This document shows positions 43,805 through 53,551 of a DNA stretch of 64,000 nt, piece by piece (within the stretch, counting starts at the first letter, position 1; the number at the start of each line of letters is the position of its first letter). Source of the DNA: Diaporthe sp. PMI_573 (Eukaryota > Ascomycota > Sordariomycetes > Diaporthales > Diaporthaceae); assembly GCA_021399435.1 (NCBI GenBank), contig JAJTUP010000016.1, forward strand, positions 248,001 through 312,000, given 5' to 3'. The notes below the pieces were generated by a model. That model worked only from the letters and a program-made list of their open reading frames with translations. It had not been told where the DNA came from and made no database searches. Made by a program: the position numbers and the translations under genes.

Positions 43805-44962
43805 ATGTCAGGACACGTGGGCCACCAACTGAGGTTCGCGGCCACCAGAATACGGCCTCACCTGCACCCGCAGCTCTTCCCATCCAGAATACGACTATCC
43901 GCAGCCAGTCAGAGGAGGAACTTTGGGGCGGCCGATGCGGCAGGCTACCTCCTCAAAGGCTCAGAGCTCCTCATCACCAGCATCCATGAGGTCACGGCAA
44001 CACCATGGTTCATCTCGCTCCCCCTGGTCGCCGTCGTTGTCAGCATCGTCATCAGGGTACCCATGAACCTGTACTCCAACAGCGTGCAGCGGAGGAAGGC
44101 AAAGCTCGGCCCCTTGGTCCAGGCACAGTATGCCCAGATCGGCCTCGGCCTGCGGCGGAAGGCGGTGCCCAACGTCATGGAGCGGGTCACCAAGGCAGTC
44201 AAGACGAGAAGCAAGAAGATGTTCGAAGCCTTTGCGGTCCACGAAACCAGGTCCATCTGGGGAGGCCTGATTAGTCTGCCCATATTCCTGAGCAACCTCG
44301 AGGTCATCAGGACCATGTGCGGAGGGCCCCGCGGCCTGTTGGGCAGCCTGCTGTACGGGTGGCAAGGTCGAGACGCCTCAGGGACGACTGCCTCGGACAC
44401 AGCAACGGCGGGCGCTACAGCATCGTCAACAACGCCAAACACCAGTCTCGAGTCATCAGCTGCGGAAATACCATCCAGCACAAACATCAGCGATCTGGCG
44501 TCCTCCACGACGAGCCCCGAAATCCTGAGCCCGCTCACCCTAGAGCCCTCCTTCTCGACGGGCGGCTGCCTCTGGTTCCCAGACCTGCTCGTCCCGGACC
44601 CGTACCACATCCTCCCCTTCGCCGTCTCGGGCCTGCTCCTCATGCACCTGATCCCCGAGACCGAGGCCGAGCTGCGGAGCCTGTTCGGGATGCGGCCCGC
44701 GGCCGGCTCGCGCAGGATCGTGATCGCCGGGGCGAGGTCGCGCGGGTCGCTGGCCCTCCGCCGGGCGCTGATGGTCCTCGCGCTCGCCATCGGGCCGGTC
44801 ACTATGGACCTGCCTGTCGCGCTGCACCTCTACTGGGCGTCATCTGTTGGGTGCAGCCTTGTTGTGACCAAGGGCATCAGGAGGCTCCTCCCTATACCGA
44901 GGGTGCCGGTCAAGCCTTGTTCAGGCTTGGAAGTCCCGTTGCTACGGCCCAAGCCGAATTGA
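43805..44962 (+). CDS. COX18: Cox18, mitochondrial Oxa1-like insertase
   Basis: Single-exon gene for 385 aa. Cox18 belongs to the YidC/Oxa1/Alb3 family and exports the C-terminal tail of Cox2 across the mitochondrial inner membrane during cytochrome oxidase assembly. The N-terminus is Arg-rich and amphipathic (FAATRIRPHLHPQLF), a presequence. The insertase core starts with ATPWFISLPLVAVVVSIVIRVPMNLYS (first membrane segment), then a basic matrix loop QRRKAKLGPL, then WGGLISLPIFLSNLEVIRTM. A Ser/Thr-rich loop of about 70 residues separates this from HILPFAVSGLLLMHLIP. Two further hydrophobic segments follow (LMVLALAIGPVTMDLPVALHLYW). Topology and order match Cox18 better than Oxa1, which is longer at its C-terminus. 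Confidence 0.9.
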   Translation: MSGHVGHQLRFAATRIRPHLHPQLFPSRIRLSAASQRRNFGAADAAGYLLKGSELLITSIHEVTATPWFISLPLVAVVVSIVIRVPMNLYSNSVQRRKAKLGPLVQAQYAQIGLGLRRKAVPNVMERVTKAVKTRSKKMFEAFAVHETRSIWGGLISLPIFLSNLEVIRTMCGGPRGLLGSLLYGWQGRDASGTTASDTATAGATASSTTPNTSLESSAAEIPSSTNISDLASSTTSPEILSPLTLEPSFSTGGCLWFPDLLVPDPYHILPFAVSGLLLMHLIPETEAELRSLFGMRPAAGSRRIVIAGARSRGSLALRRALMVLALAIGPVTMDLPVALHLYWASSVGCSLVVTKGIRRLLPIPRVPVKPCSGLEVPLLRPKPN

Positions 44963-45442
44963 ATTTGCTCTTGACATCTCAATGATTTGTCGGATAGTAA
45001 TTGCAATGAATCTGGTGCAATGCCACTCTGACACCAGTGGTTCTAGAGGCGTTGAGAGTCCACAGCGAATAGACCATGGATTTTATGATGATCGCAAAAG
45101 GGCAAGCCTTCATGGTCAGGGGCACTGACATCTGGGCCCGATTCTTTCCGTTCTTGCTATCATGAGCGATGCGGTGCAAGGCGACATCAACTATTTATGG
45201 GACTTGGGAATCAAAAGGGTCAAAAAAAGATCTAGACATGTAAACAAAAGGCAGAAACATGACTTCTGTGGTAGTATAGGCCGTAGCCTTCTTATGTACA
45301 CATAATTGTACAACACAACGGGAAGACTGTCTAATATTCGAGATAACACCTCCAACGCCATGAAGTGCCGTGAAACCCTGCCAGAAAAGGACCAAGCCAA
45401 GATACCGTTCATCATCATAGCACCCGCACCCGCAGCCGCAGC
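44963..45442. other. Intergenic between convergent COX18 and the SNARE gene
   Basis: A 480-bp spacer with the two 3' ends. Nothing else was recognised. Confidence 0.5.
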
Positions 45443-46282
45443 CTACCCTAGGACCACAGCCAGCACAATAATTGTAAGGATGACCGCGAGGACGATCAGG
45501 AGGCAACACGCCTTGCTGCGCGCGTTCTTCTGGTACCGCGCGGCCTGGCGCAGCTCGCGGTCGGCGCCCCGGGTGTCCTCGTGCGTGCGCTCGACGTTCT
45601 CGGCGATGCCGCCCAGCTGCTCGCCCTGCTCGGTGACGATCTGCGCGACCTGCTGGAACAGCACGTTGAGGTCCCCGACGCCCTGCTCGATGTTCTGGAT
45701 CTCCGTCTCGCGCTCGGCGATCAGCGCCTCCTGGAAGTCCACCTCGTCCTGCGGCGCCAGCCGGAGGTCCTGCTGCATCAGCTGCTGCTGCTGCTGGCCG
45801 GTGGGGCTGAGCGGCACGTTATCGCCGCCGCCGCGTCCTCCTTCCTCCTCCTCGTGGGCGGCCGCCCGCGCCGCGGAGACCGACGCCCGCTGCTTCTCGA
45901 GGGCCTGCCGCTGCAGGGCCTGGAACTCCTCCAGGCTCGACCGAAACTCCCGGAACAGCTTCTGCTGCTTGTACTTCTGCGCGGGCGTGAGCTCGTCCCC
46001 GCCGTGGTCGTCGCCCCAAGTTTGCACCTTCTTGACGCCCTCGCCGACCTGCTTCAGGGTCTCGCTCGACTCGTCGATGAGGTCGTGCACGCGCTCCCGC
46101 ACGCGGGCCGTGTCGCGGCGGGTGCCCAGGTGCCCGATCTCGGTGCGCAGCCGCGACGTGTTGCCTGACAGGGTGAAGAGCTTGTTCATCATGTCCTGCG
46201 AGAGGCGGTCGAACTCCGGGTCGTCGGCGTAGGCGGAGGGCCGCGGCTGCGACTCCAGCGAGGAGAGCTGGTCGAAGGACAT
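45443..46282 (-). CDS. PEP12: Pep12/syntaxin-7-like Qa-SNARE
   Basis: Single-exon gene for 279 aa. It is a tail-anchored t-SNARE driving fusion at the late endosome or vacuole. The N-terminal Habc region covers about residues 20-120 (PEFDRLSQDMMNKLFTLSGN, then LTPAQKYKQQKLFREFRSSL). The SNARE helix runs from about 185 to 245 (AERETEIQNIEQGVGDLNVL), with the central glutamine in TEQGEQL. A C-terminal membrane anchor follows (CCLLIVLAVILTIIVLAVVLG) with two Cys just before it that could be lipidated. A Gly/Gln-rich linker sits between the Habc and SNARE parts. Pep12 is preferred over Vam3 because of the overall layout, but a combined endosome/vacuole role is possible in filamentous fungi. Confidence 0.92.
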   Translation of the reverse strand: MSFDQLSSLESQPRPSAYADDPEFDRLSQDMMNKLFTLSGNTSRLRTEIGHLGTRRDTARVRERVHDLIDESSETLKQVGEGVKKVQTWGDDHGGDELTPAQKYKQQKLFREFRSSLEEFQALQRQALEKQRASVSAARAAAHEEEEGGRGGGDNVPLSPTGQQQQQLMQQDLRLAPQDEVDFQEALIAERETEIQNIEQGVGDLNVLFQQVAQIVTEQGEQLGGIAENVERTHEDTRGADRELRQAARYQKNARSKACCLLIVLAVILTIIVLAVVLG

Positions 46283-47360
46283 GGTGGCGGTGTGGGCGGC
46301 GGGGTTTTTGGGTTTGGTTGTGTCCTGTTATGTTGTGGCCTCTGATCGGTGGTGGTGTTGATTTGATGATGGGGTGTGTTCTTCGAGGGTCTGTCTGGTG
46401 GAGGTTGTTTTGGATTGTAGTTGGTTGTCTGGGAGAGAGCACGAACCTGCATGGATCGGCCGACTCGAGGCTGTGACGTCCCTCCGCTTCGAAACCGGGT
46501 GCCTGGGGGTACGTGTAAAGTACCTAGGTACCTTGTGTTACGTAAGGCGCCTCAACGGACACTCAGACAGGGGTGTCATCAGTGAGCCACGGGGCTTCGT
46601 CAACCGCGTTTGAAGCAGGCCGTACGCCACCCACTGGCCCACACACACCCTCTCAAGGATAATTGATGCTTTAGTTATCTTTATAACTTGTCAAAGCTGA
46701 CAGTCTTGATATCTCTACACGTAAGGTATACTCCTGTCATCATGCGTGAGCTGGTTCCCGAATGAAGTAGCTGCGAGGTGCGGCCTACCTCACCGTCATG
46801 GGCTTGGAGCTTCGATAGATCCCGGGCGGAATGGTCCCACCGGCCTGACATTGTGTAGCCGAGAGAATACACTGGCCTAAGAACCATTGGGTCGTAGCAA
46901 AATTCAAAATTACCTGAATTCCTAAACTAGTGTCCAGCCATGGCTAAATCGTGAGCTACCGGGTTTGGTCTCGTCGGAAAGAGCAGCAGGATCAGGCCTA
47001 AGTAGCTGTCTACCCGCCTAGGTAGTCTAGCCGCGCAACGGATCGTGGGAACGAGGCAACTTGACGTGCTGCGCGTGCTCCTTGATTCTGAGCAATTTTC
47101 TACAAACGCTCCACGAAAAGATAAAAGAGTCTGCTGCCTGTCAACCGCCAGATAAGCTCTTCGTCCTCAAATTATTCAAGTCAGACTTCAACCCAGCAAA
47201 TGCTGCTAATCCACATCGAATTGTCGACACAGATACTTCACACAAAACTGCAACCACAGATCACACACGCTGAGAATCTGGTACACCCTCCCAACCCCCA
47301 AGCCCCCGAGAAACCAAAACAGCTCACACTCATAGTAATCAGGCAGAGCAACGTTTCAAA
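46283..47360. promoter_or_regulatory. Intergenic between divergent SNARE and small-protein genes
   Basis: About 1.1 kb holding the SNARE promoter. It contains AGTACCTAGGTACCTT at 46519-46534, a perfect inverted repeat apart from its ends. No gene was seen. Confidence 0.45.
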
Positions 47361-47804
47361 ATGCCGATTAGCACGATTGACAGCGCCGGAGGGCCTAAGG
47401 CGTCTACAAGGCCATGCAGAGTCTGTCAAGCACAGCTAGGCACTCAGTGGATTTATACTATAGACTGCATACTATCCATGTGGTTCGGTGGGCGGAAACC
47501 TGGGGTTCGGGAATGGACATCTAAGAACAAGGTCTTATGGGCTGTTTTCTCCGTCGCCACGGTTTTCTCTCTTTATATGATCTCCGACGACCCGTATTAT
47601 TGTGGGAAAGGGCGACAACGACTTCCCGGCCGTCACTTCTGGGGACGAGGGACATGGGTCGTGATGGACGTGGTGCAGCAGGTTAGGAAAGGGCCTCGGC
47701 TCCTGGCTGCTTGGTTCCGTGAAAGGTGCGCCGCTTCACAACGCCGTGACAGCACACCAGAGCCCGAGGCAGATGGCGATTACGATCGCTGTGACGTGGA
47801 GTGA
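47361..47804 (+). CDS. Possible small membrane protein, unknown
   Basis: A 147-aa frame beginning at an ATG in a good fungal start context (TTTCAAAATGCC). There is one likely membrane segment at about residues 60-78 (VLWAVFSVATVFSLYMIS), a Cys pair CRVCQ near residue 20, and an acidic tail (STPEPEADGDYD). Codon use is only mildly biased and I do not recognise a family. It could be a lineage-specific gene, or a chance frame in the spacer next to the 15-bp minisatellite. Confidence 0.35.
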   Translation: MPISTIDSAGGPKASTRPCRVCQAQLGTQWIYTIDCILSMWFGGRKPGVREWTSKNKVLWAVFSVATVFSLYMISDDPYYCGKGRQRLPGRHFWGRGTWVVMDVVQQVRKGPRLLAAWFRERCAASQRRDSTPEPEADGDYDRCDVE

Positions 47805-48374
47805 TGACTCGAGAATCACACTTGATCCGCCTTGAATTGAAACGAGTGGGAAGTAGTCAGCATAGCAAGGAGGTACTGTTGATATATGATTTTGGTCAGT
47901 TTCCATTCTTTTCAACTTGTTTCTCACCTTGGTAGGCGACACTGGCGCGATTACCGGAAATATCCTTGTGTCTTCGTTACCATCACGAGATCCCGGCAGA
48001 GTGCCAGGGCTTCTAGACAAACAAACGTGATATCAAACACCAGGGCAGTCATGTTCACCATTTAGACAACATTGTTTACATACAGCATACCTTGAGCAAG
48101 TAATATTGTACCAGAGTAACCATTAGTACATAGAATATAGTTCAGTTCCTTCTTCCCGGAGAGACAATTGATATAATCTATCTGGAACAGCCTTGGGCAT
48201 GCCACGTTACTTGACCCAAGGTATCTGATCGAAGGACATTGTGGCAGTATGTCACATAATATTATTACAGTAACACAGCCACATCTTCAAACGTCGCAAC
48301 ACGTCATTGCGGAATCCCTATAGCTTGATTACCATCTACCTGGTTACCTATCCATATCCTACAGGAAATGATTT
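47805..48374. other. AT-richer spacer, no gene recognised
   Basis: About 570 bp leading into the minisatellite, noticeably richer in A and T than the surrounding genes. No coding sequence was seen. Confidence 0.45.
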
Positions 48375-48835
48375 CACAGGAGGTTTCCTGTAGGAGGTAC
48401 ATCTATGAGAGGTTATTACAGAGAAGATTAATTTGTAGGAGGCCATTCCACAGGAGACTTTCCTGTAGGAGGCTGTCCTCTAAGAGGTTGTTTTATGAGA
48501 GGTCATCCTATAAGAGGTTGTTCTATGAGAGGTTTTCTGCGAGAGGTTTTCCTATGAGAGGTTATCCCATAGGAGGTTATCTTATAGGAGATTGTCTTAT
48601 AGAAGGTTATTCCACAGAAGGCTTTCCTATAGGAGGTTGTTCTATGAGAGGTTGTTCTATGGAGGTTATCATAGGTGGTTGTCTTATAGGAGGCTATCCT
48701 ATGAGAGGTTGTCCTATGAGAGGGTATCCTATAGGAGGCTATCCTATGAGAGGTTGTCCTATGAGAGGTTGTCTTATGAGAGGTTATTCTATAAGAGATT
48801 ATCCTACGAGAGGTTATCCCATAGGAGGTTAATCT
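48375..48835 (+). repeat. 15-bp minisatellite, about 30 units
   Basis: A tandem array with consensus close to AGGTTRTCCTATRRG; neighbouring units differ by a few bases, mainly purine-purine and pyrimidine-pyrimidine changes. Because the unit is a multiple of three, frames stay open on both strands and read as five-residue repeats (for example RLSYE on the plus strand and TTSHR on the minus strand). I regard these frames as by-products of the repeat, since they lack a start context and family similarity. Confidence 0.92.
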
Positions 48836-49175
48836 CACAGGGGGTTTATTATTCGAAACCGAGTGCCTGGGTGCAGTGGGTATTACGTAAGTCGCCTCGA
48901 ACGTCTCGATGGCCACAGCTGTCTCAGACGGTGATGTGTCAGTGGGGACCGACACCCCTGCCCGAATGCTTGCAGGGGTGCACGCCCGCGCGAGACGTAC
49001 CGCTTGCTTTTTTTGCAGAGCTCTTGTTTACTACGCTCGGGTGGTCTGCCTAGCTGGATGCGTGCAAAGAAGAGCTTCTTTCATCTTCGGCCTCTACCAT
49101 CTTCTTCTCTACCAACAACCAACAACCCACCACCTCGGCCCCCTTCCCCTCACTCAATGCTGCGCGACAGCGAAG
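48836..49175. promoter_or_regulatory. Region upstream of NDC1
   Basis: A 340-bp stretch between the minisatellite and the NDC1 start. The pyrimidine-rich part at 49080-49160 is typical of a fungal promoter and leader. Confidence 0.45.
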
Positions 49176-51180
49176 ATGGCTCCAGTCAGGCGGGCTCCGT
49201 ATAAGGACTTTCTCCAGCCTGCGCTGCACCGGCGCTTCACGAGCACCGCCACCATCCTCCTGGCCATCGCCTTCGTCGAGGCCGTCGTCCTCGCCAGCTG
49301 GGACTCTCGTCAGTTGCGTCCTGCACCTCGTACCAATTCGTTCCAGCGTCAACCTGCTAACATTGTTCGCGCTCTCCAGTCTTCTGGGCGGTCTTCCCGG
49401 TCGGTCCAACTGGCATTCGAGCCTTTTTTATCCTCCTTTGCGGCCTCGCAATCCTCGTCCTCCGAATCGCACAGTACCATGTCGGCCTCCGTACCTCCAA
49501 CTCCGGCCTGCAGACCTTCCTCAAATACGCCGTGACACCCCAGACACTGGAGGCAATCGTCTCATACACACTCTCGTCATGGCTCTTCAGCCAGATCTAC
49601 CTGTGGTCGGCGACGGAGGACATGGCATGGGTGTCAATTCAGCCGGGAGTGGGCGGTAGGGTGCGGTTGAACGAGAAGCCCATCTTCTTTACTGCTCATT
49701 TTCTGGTCCTGGGTGTCGTCCACGGCGCTCTACACATCTCCCGCGATGACGATCGGTTGCGACTGAACGCAGCGAGGCTGCGGGCCGACGATGCGCCTGC
49801 TGCGGAACCACCAAAGCCGTGGTCTACACGGCTCATGAAAGAAGTTCCCCTCTTGGCTCACCGCGCTCTCGTGCAGACCCTGGCCGTTCTAGTCTTCAAC
49901 ATCGTCTTCTATCACGCTGTTCTGCGCAGCCTGGCCTGGCGGATTGCGCTGGCCATCTTCCGCCCTTTCTACACTATGCCGAAGACGAACCTGGCCCCAA
50001 CAACACATGGCGGGATGAGCTTTCCGCTCTGGGTTAAGTGCTCAGGCGCTAGCTTTATGTTGTTGTTCCTGTGGCTGGCGGGCAACAGGATGTTCTCCAT
50101 GTTCCTCGTCAGGCCACCATTGAAGAACGGAAACCCCCTCACGTCGGAATCAAAAGACCAAAATGGAAGTCTTTTGAATGGATTAAAGAGCAAGAAGCTG
50201 CCTATCAAAGTCAGTATAGTATACTATTCTCATTTTATGCCCTCTTCAAAGCTGACTTTGACTAGTGTTTCGCGACGTGGGAACTGGCCCTGATCGCTAG
50301 GGACTTCCAAGCACGGCGCCAAGCTATCTACCAGGACATTGACAGGAAAGATGGCCCAATGTGGTCGCAAGTTTACACGCTATGCCTCCAGGTTGTGAAA
50401 GACATGGAGTCAAGGATTGATGGGTACAATCAGGCTGCTGCAGCCGCCAAGGATGCTGCTGCGAGAGCAGACAACAACGCACAAGCGGTGGTCCAGACGC
50501 CCACGAAAACCTTCCGAGCCGAAATGGACGACATGCTCCAGAAGAAAGTCACGGAGCCTGGGCAGCCTTCGCGGCTCAGCCCATTGGTGAAGAAGGGGGT
50601 AGCCCACGCCAAAGACTACGTGGACGATATTGCTAGGCAGGCGACTGGCGCGGATGCCGCGGACAACCCGTTCCAGCAATGGACCAGGCGAATCCTGGAC
50701 TCGCCACTCGGCCAGCCATTTATCCAGAGTTTCTCGCGCAGGATTACGACTGTAGTCCTCGGAGAACCATATGGAGAGCCGGCACTCGTGATCAACGCCA
50801 TATCGGCACTGACGAAGCTGGCCGTGCTGAGCCTGGCGGAGGACAGCTACGGAAACGTGCAGCGGGACGTCTCGTCCATCATCCGAACGTTCACGGCGGC
50901 CAAGACGAAGCTGGATGCAATCAAGGCAGATTTACCCCTGCATTGGACAGACCACGACGCAGCGAGGGAGTGCTCGGAAGTGGATGACATCCTGGAGACG
51001 CTCAGGGAGGCACTTGTGCAGCTTATCACGAACTTTGGCCCATATGCGAGGGACCTCAGGCTGACATTCGCGGACATGAGACAAGCACGGGAGGCGGCTG
51101 GCCTGCCCGGCAGGGATGGAGGAGGCGCTGGTGTTGCAAGAGCGGAGGGGGCAAGGCCGGAAATGCGGCAGGCTCGGTGA
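49176..51180 (+). CDS. NDC1: Ndc1, nuclear pore and spindle-pole-body membrane protein
   Basis: Predicted 625-aa integral nuclear-envelope protein that anchors nuclear pore complexes and inserts the spindle pole body. Exons 49176-49308, 49380-50209 and 50266-51180 join in phase. The N-terminal half has several membrane segments: ATILLAIAFVEAVVLASW, then FWAVFPVGPTGIRAFF with AFFILLCGLAILVLR, FFTAHFLVLGVVHGALHI, TLAVLVFNIVFYHAVLR and FMLLFLWLAGNRMFSMFLV. The FWAVFPxGPTGIR segment follows the first helix as in fungal Ndc1/Nup proteins. The C-terminal half is soluble and helical, with CFATWELALIARDF, then an Ala-rich coiled region and a conserved C-terminal helical part (ALVINAISALTKLAVLSLAEDSYG). 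Without the second splice the frame would stop soon after 50290. Length is normal for the family. Confidence 0.88.
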
Positions 51181-52036
51181 TCAGGGTAGGAGGTGAAGAG
51201 AGGTCGAAATAGGCCGAGTGTGTACAAGTGTACGGTGGCTGTGCGATTATACCCGAGCGCGTCGCTCAGACTATGAAACAGAACATAACAGAAAATGTTG
51301 TTTGTCCGCTCGCTGCTCCTTGATTTGCGCGAATTGCGGCTTGGGCCTTTCGAAGCGAATCGGGGGGACATGATTCGGCTAATCAGGGGGGATGGAGCAT
51401 CCGTCGACACTCAACACTGGCCAGGTATCACCAGCGCTGACCAAGGAGAATGTTCGCAATCCCAAGTCCTCAAACTTGATCTGGCGTGCCAAACCAGCTA
51501 GGCTGTAAGCATCAATCCAATCCCGCAGCTACATCCTGTGCCGAAATGCATGTGGCTTGCGGCAGGCGGAAAGGGGACGGGAAGGTTGGAGCTGATGACG
51601 TTTAATTGGCTGTGGGGCTGCTTGGTCTGGTTCGCAAGCTGCCTTGTCGCCTCGTATTGAGGGTCTTAGCCTGATGTTCTCCTCCCTCCCATCACAATCC
51701 AGCCTTTCTCTCCTCTTCAAATGTTCCCCCAGCCCAACCTCCGCCCGCTGCCGTCGTCATCTCTAGCTCGTCTCCAATGCTAGACAGCGCACTCCTGGGC
51801 ACCAGCTCGCCATAGCCTCCATCATGATACCGGCAGCATCATTCTCGAGGTCTTCGATCGCGCGGCAGTTGGCCATCGAACCAGAACCGCCGAGGGACTC
51901 ATCGAATAGATAACAATACCACCAGAGCTAGCAGCTACGAGCCAGAACGCTGGTCTACAAACAGAGACAGCGAACGCGACAACACAGCGATTAGCGATAC
52001 CATCATCCGAACCCGAGGCTTGGCGACGCAACCACC
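51181..52036. promoter_or_regulatory. Intergenic between NDC1 and DLT1
   Basis: An 856-bp spacer: NDC1 3' end, then the DLT1 promoter. No gene was recognised. Confidence 0.45.
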
Positions 52037-53551
52037 ATGTCAGCGCTGCACATCATATTCCGCGTCATCTACGACTCCTTCTACGTCTTCCTGTCCTTGA
52101 TCGTCCTGCTCCTGCTCCTTGTCACGCCAGCCGACAATGTGCGTCTCGCCCTGCAGAACGGCCAGAATCTCCACGTCCTGACCACCGTCGTCTGCCTCTC
52201 CGCCACGCTGCTTTTCGTCGTTCTGCTCTACTTTGCCCGCCTTTATGTCAACCGGACCGCCCTGGCCAACATACCCAAGCCATGGATCCCCATCGGCAAA
52301 GGCGAGGTGAAAAAGAGCGTGCGGAAGATGATTGTTGCTAGCTTGAGCAGGAGTGCCGCCATTGCCTACGAGTCGAAGCCGAGGGTCGCCCCCGCGAGGC
52401 CGCTGACCGCGATGACGGACCCCGAGGAGATGGAGGAGGAGACCAAGGCGGAGGGAAACGGCAGGAGATCTACGCTGAGGGTGTTCAAACTGAAAAAGGC
52501 ACCGACCGTGGAGGACAAGATGGGCATCACCCTGCCCCCGCACCGAGCAGTCTGGGGCGAGATCGAGCACTACGGCTGGTCCTCGCCCAACTCGCTCGAC
52601 CTCCCCGACCTGCAGTACAGCACGGTCATATCAGAGCTGCCGAACCTGATCGAGGCCAAGGCCCTGACCCTGGCGCCGCCCGTGGCCCCCGGACCGACCC
52701 ACGCCGACCCGCCCGTCCTGGACCCGGAGGCGATCGGCCTCCTGCAGCGGCCCGACAACCTGGCCCTGCGGCAGTACCTCACGCAGCTGGCCGAGCTGGG
52801 CGTCCTGGCGCCCTCGCGCACGACGGCCGACTTCCTCTCCGCGTACGAGTACGCGCGCTACTCGACGCGGCCGATCTCGAACGCCCGCTTCCGCGAGCTG
52901 ATGCACCTCTTCGCGGAGCTGCTGCGCGCGATGCAGCCCCTCGACCCGGCCGTCCTCGTGGCGCTGCTGGACGACGGCGGCTTCTCAGGCGACGAGGAGA
53001 GCGACATCGACGACGACGCGCCCCGGCGCAGCCCCCCGAGCACCCCGCGCAGCAGGCACTCCTCCCTCCTCAGCCGGCAGCGCAGCACGGCGTCGCGCGC
53101 CACGGCGAGCACGGCGAGCAGCGGCAGGTCCGCCGGCAGCGGCGGCTCGTACGTCCGCAGGAGACCCAACCAGCAGCAGCAGCATCCCACGAGGCCGCAG
53201 ATGGAGGCGCGCGTGTCCTCGCAGGGCACGACGTGGGGCGGCGCGCCGACGTACCGCACCGCTCCCACGACGCCCAAGACGCAGAAGACGGCCGCGTCGC
53301 CGTCATCGACGTCCAGCAGCGCCAACAGCTTCGCGCAGACGAGGCGGCCGTACGCCGGCGGCTCCGGGTCCATCTCGACTTCGAGCATCGCTTCCGCGTC
53401 TGTTGTGGCGCGGTCGCGCTCCGGCCGCTCGTCCGTCGCTAGTGGTGGCAGCGCCGGGTCCGTCGTCATCCGGCTTGCTGGGCGGGGTGATGGGGATGCG
53501 GGCGGTGGGTTGCCTTATGTGCTTTCGCTTGGGGGGGATTCTGATCGGTAG
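52037..53551 (+). CDS. DLT1: Dlt1-like membrane protein (defect at low temperature 1)
   Basis: Single-exon gene for 504 aa. The N-terminus has two membrane segments (FYVFLSLIVLLLLLVTPAD and LTTVVCLSATLLFVVLLYFARLYV), then NIPKPWIPIGKGEV and HRAVWGEIEHYGWSSPNSLDLP, which identify the fungal Dlt1 family. A conserved helical part follows (NLALRQYLTQLAELGVL, then FLSAYEYARYSTRPISNARFRELMHLFAELLRAM). The last ~180 residues are Ser/Arg/Gly-rich and disordered, with an acidic patch GDEESDIDDDAPRRS. Yeast dlt1 mutants grow poorly in the cold; the biochemical role is unknown. The protein is longer than its yeast counterpart because of the disordered tail. Confidence 0.85.
   Translation: MSALHIIFRVIYDSFYVFLSLIVLLLLLVTPADNVRLALQNGQNLHVLTTVVCLSATLLFVVLLYFARLYVNRTALANIPKPWIPIGKGEVKKSVRKMIVASLSRSAAIAYESKPRVAPARPLTAMTDPEEMEEETKAEGNGRRSTLRVFKLKKAPTVEDKMGITLPPHRAVWGEIEHYGWSSPNSLDLPDLQYSTVISELPNLIEAKALTLAPPVAPGPTHADPPVLDPEAIGLLQRPDNLALRQYLTQLAELGVLAPSRTTADFLSAYEYARYSTRPISNARFRELMHLFAELLRAMQPLDPAVLVALLDDGGFSGDEESDIDDDAPRRSPPSTPRSRHSSLLSRQRSTASRATASTASSGRSAGSGGSYVRRRPNQQQQHPTRPQMEARVSSQGTTWGGAPTYRTAPTTPKTQKTAASPSSTSSSANSFAQTRRPYAGGSGSISTSSIASASVVARSRSGRSSVASGGSAGSVVIRLAGRGDGDAGGGLPYVLSLGGDSDR

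Noticed and set aside
45306..46232. 308-codon plus-strand frame over the SNARE gene
   Set aside because: Ser/Cys/Arg-rich shadow of the Pep12-like gene, whose SNARE helix and anchor are unmistakable.
48368..48955. Repeat peptides on both strands of the minisatellite
   Set aside because: Open frames follow automatically from a stop-free 15-bp unit; no gene context supports translation.
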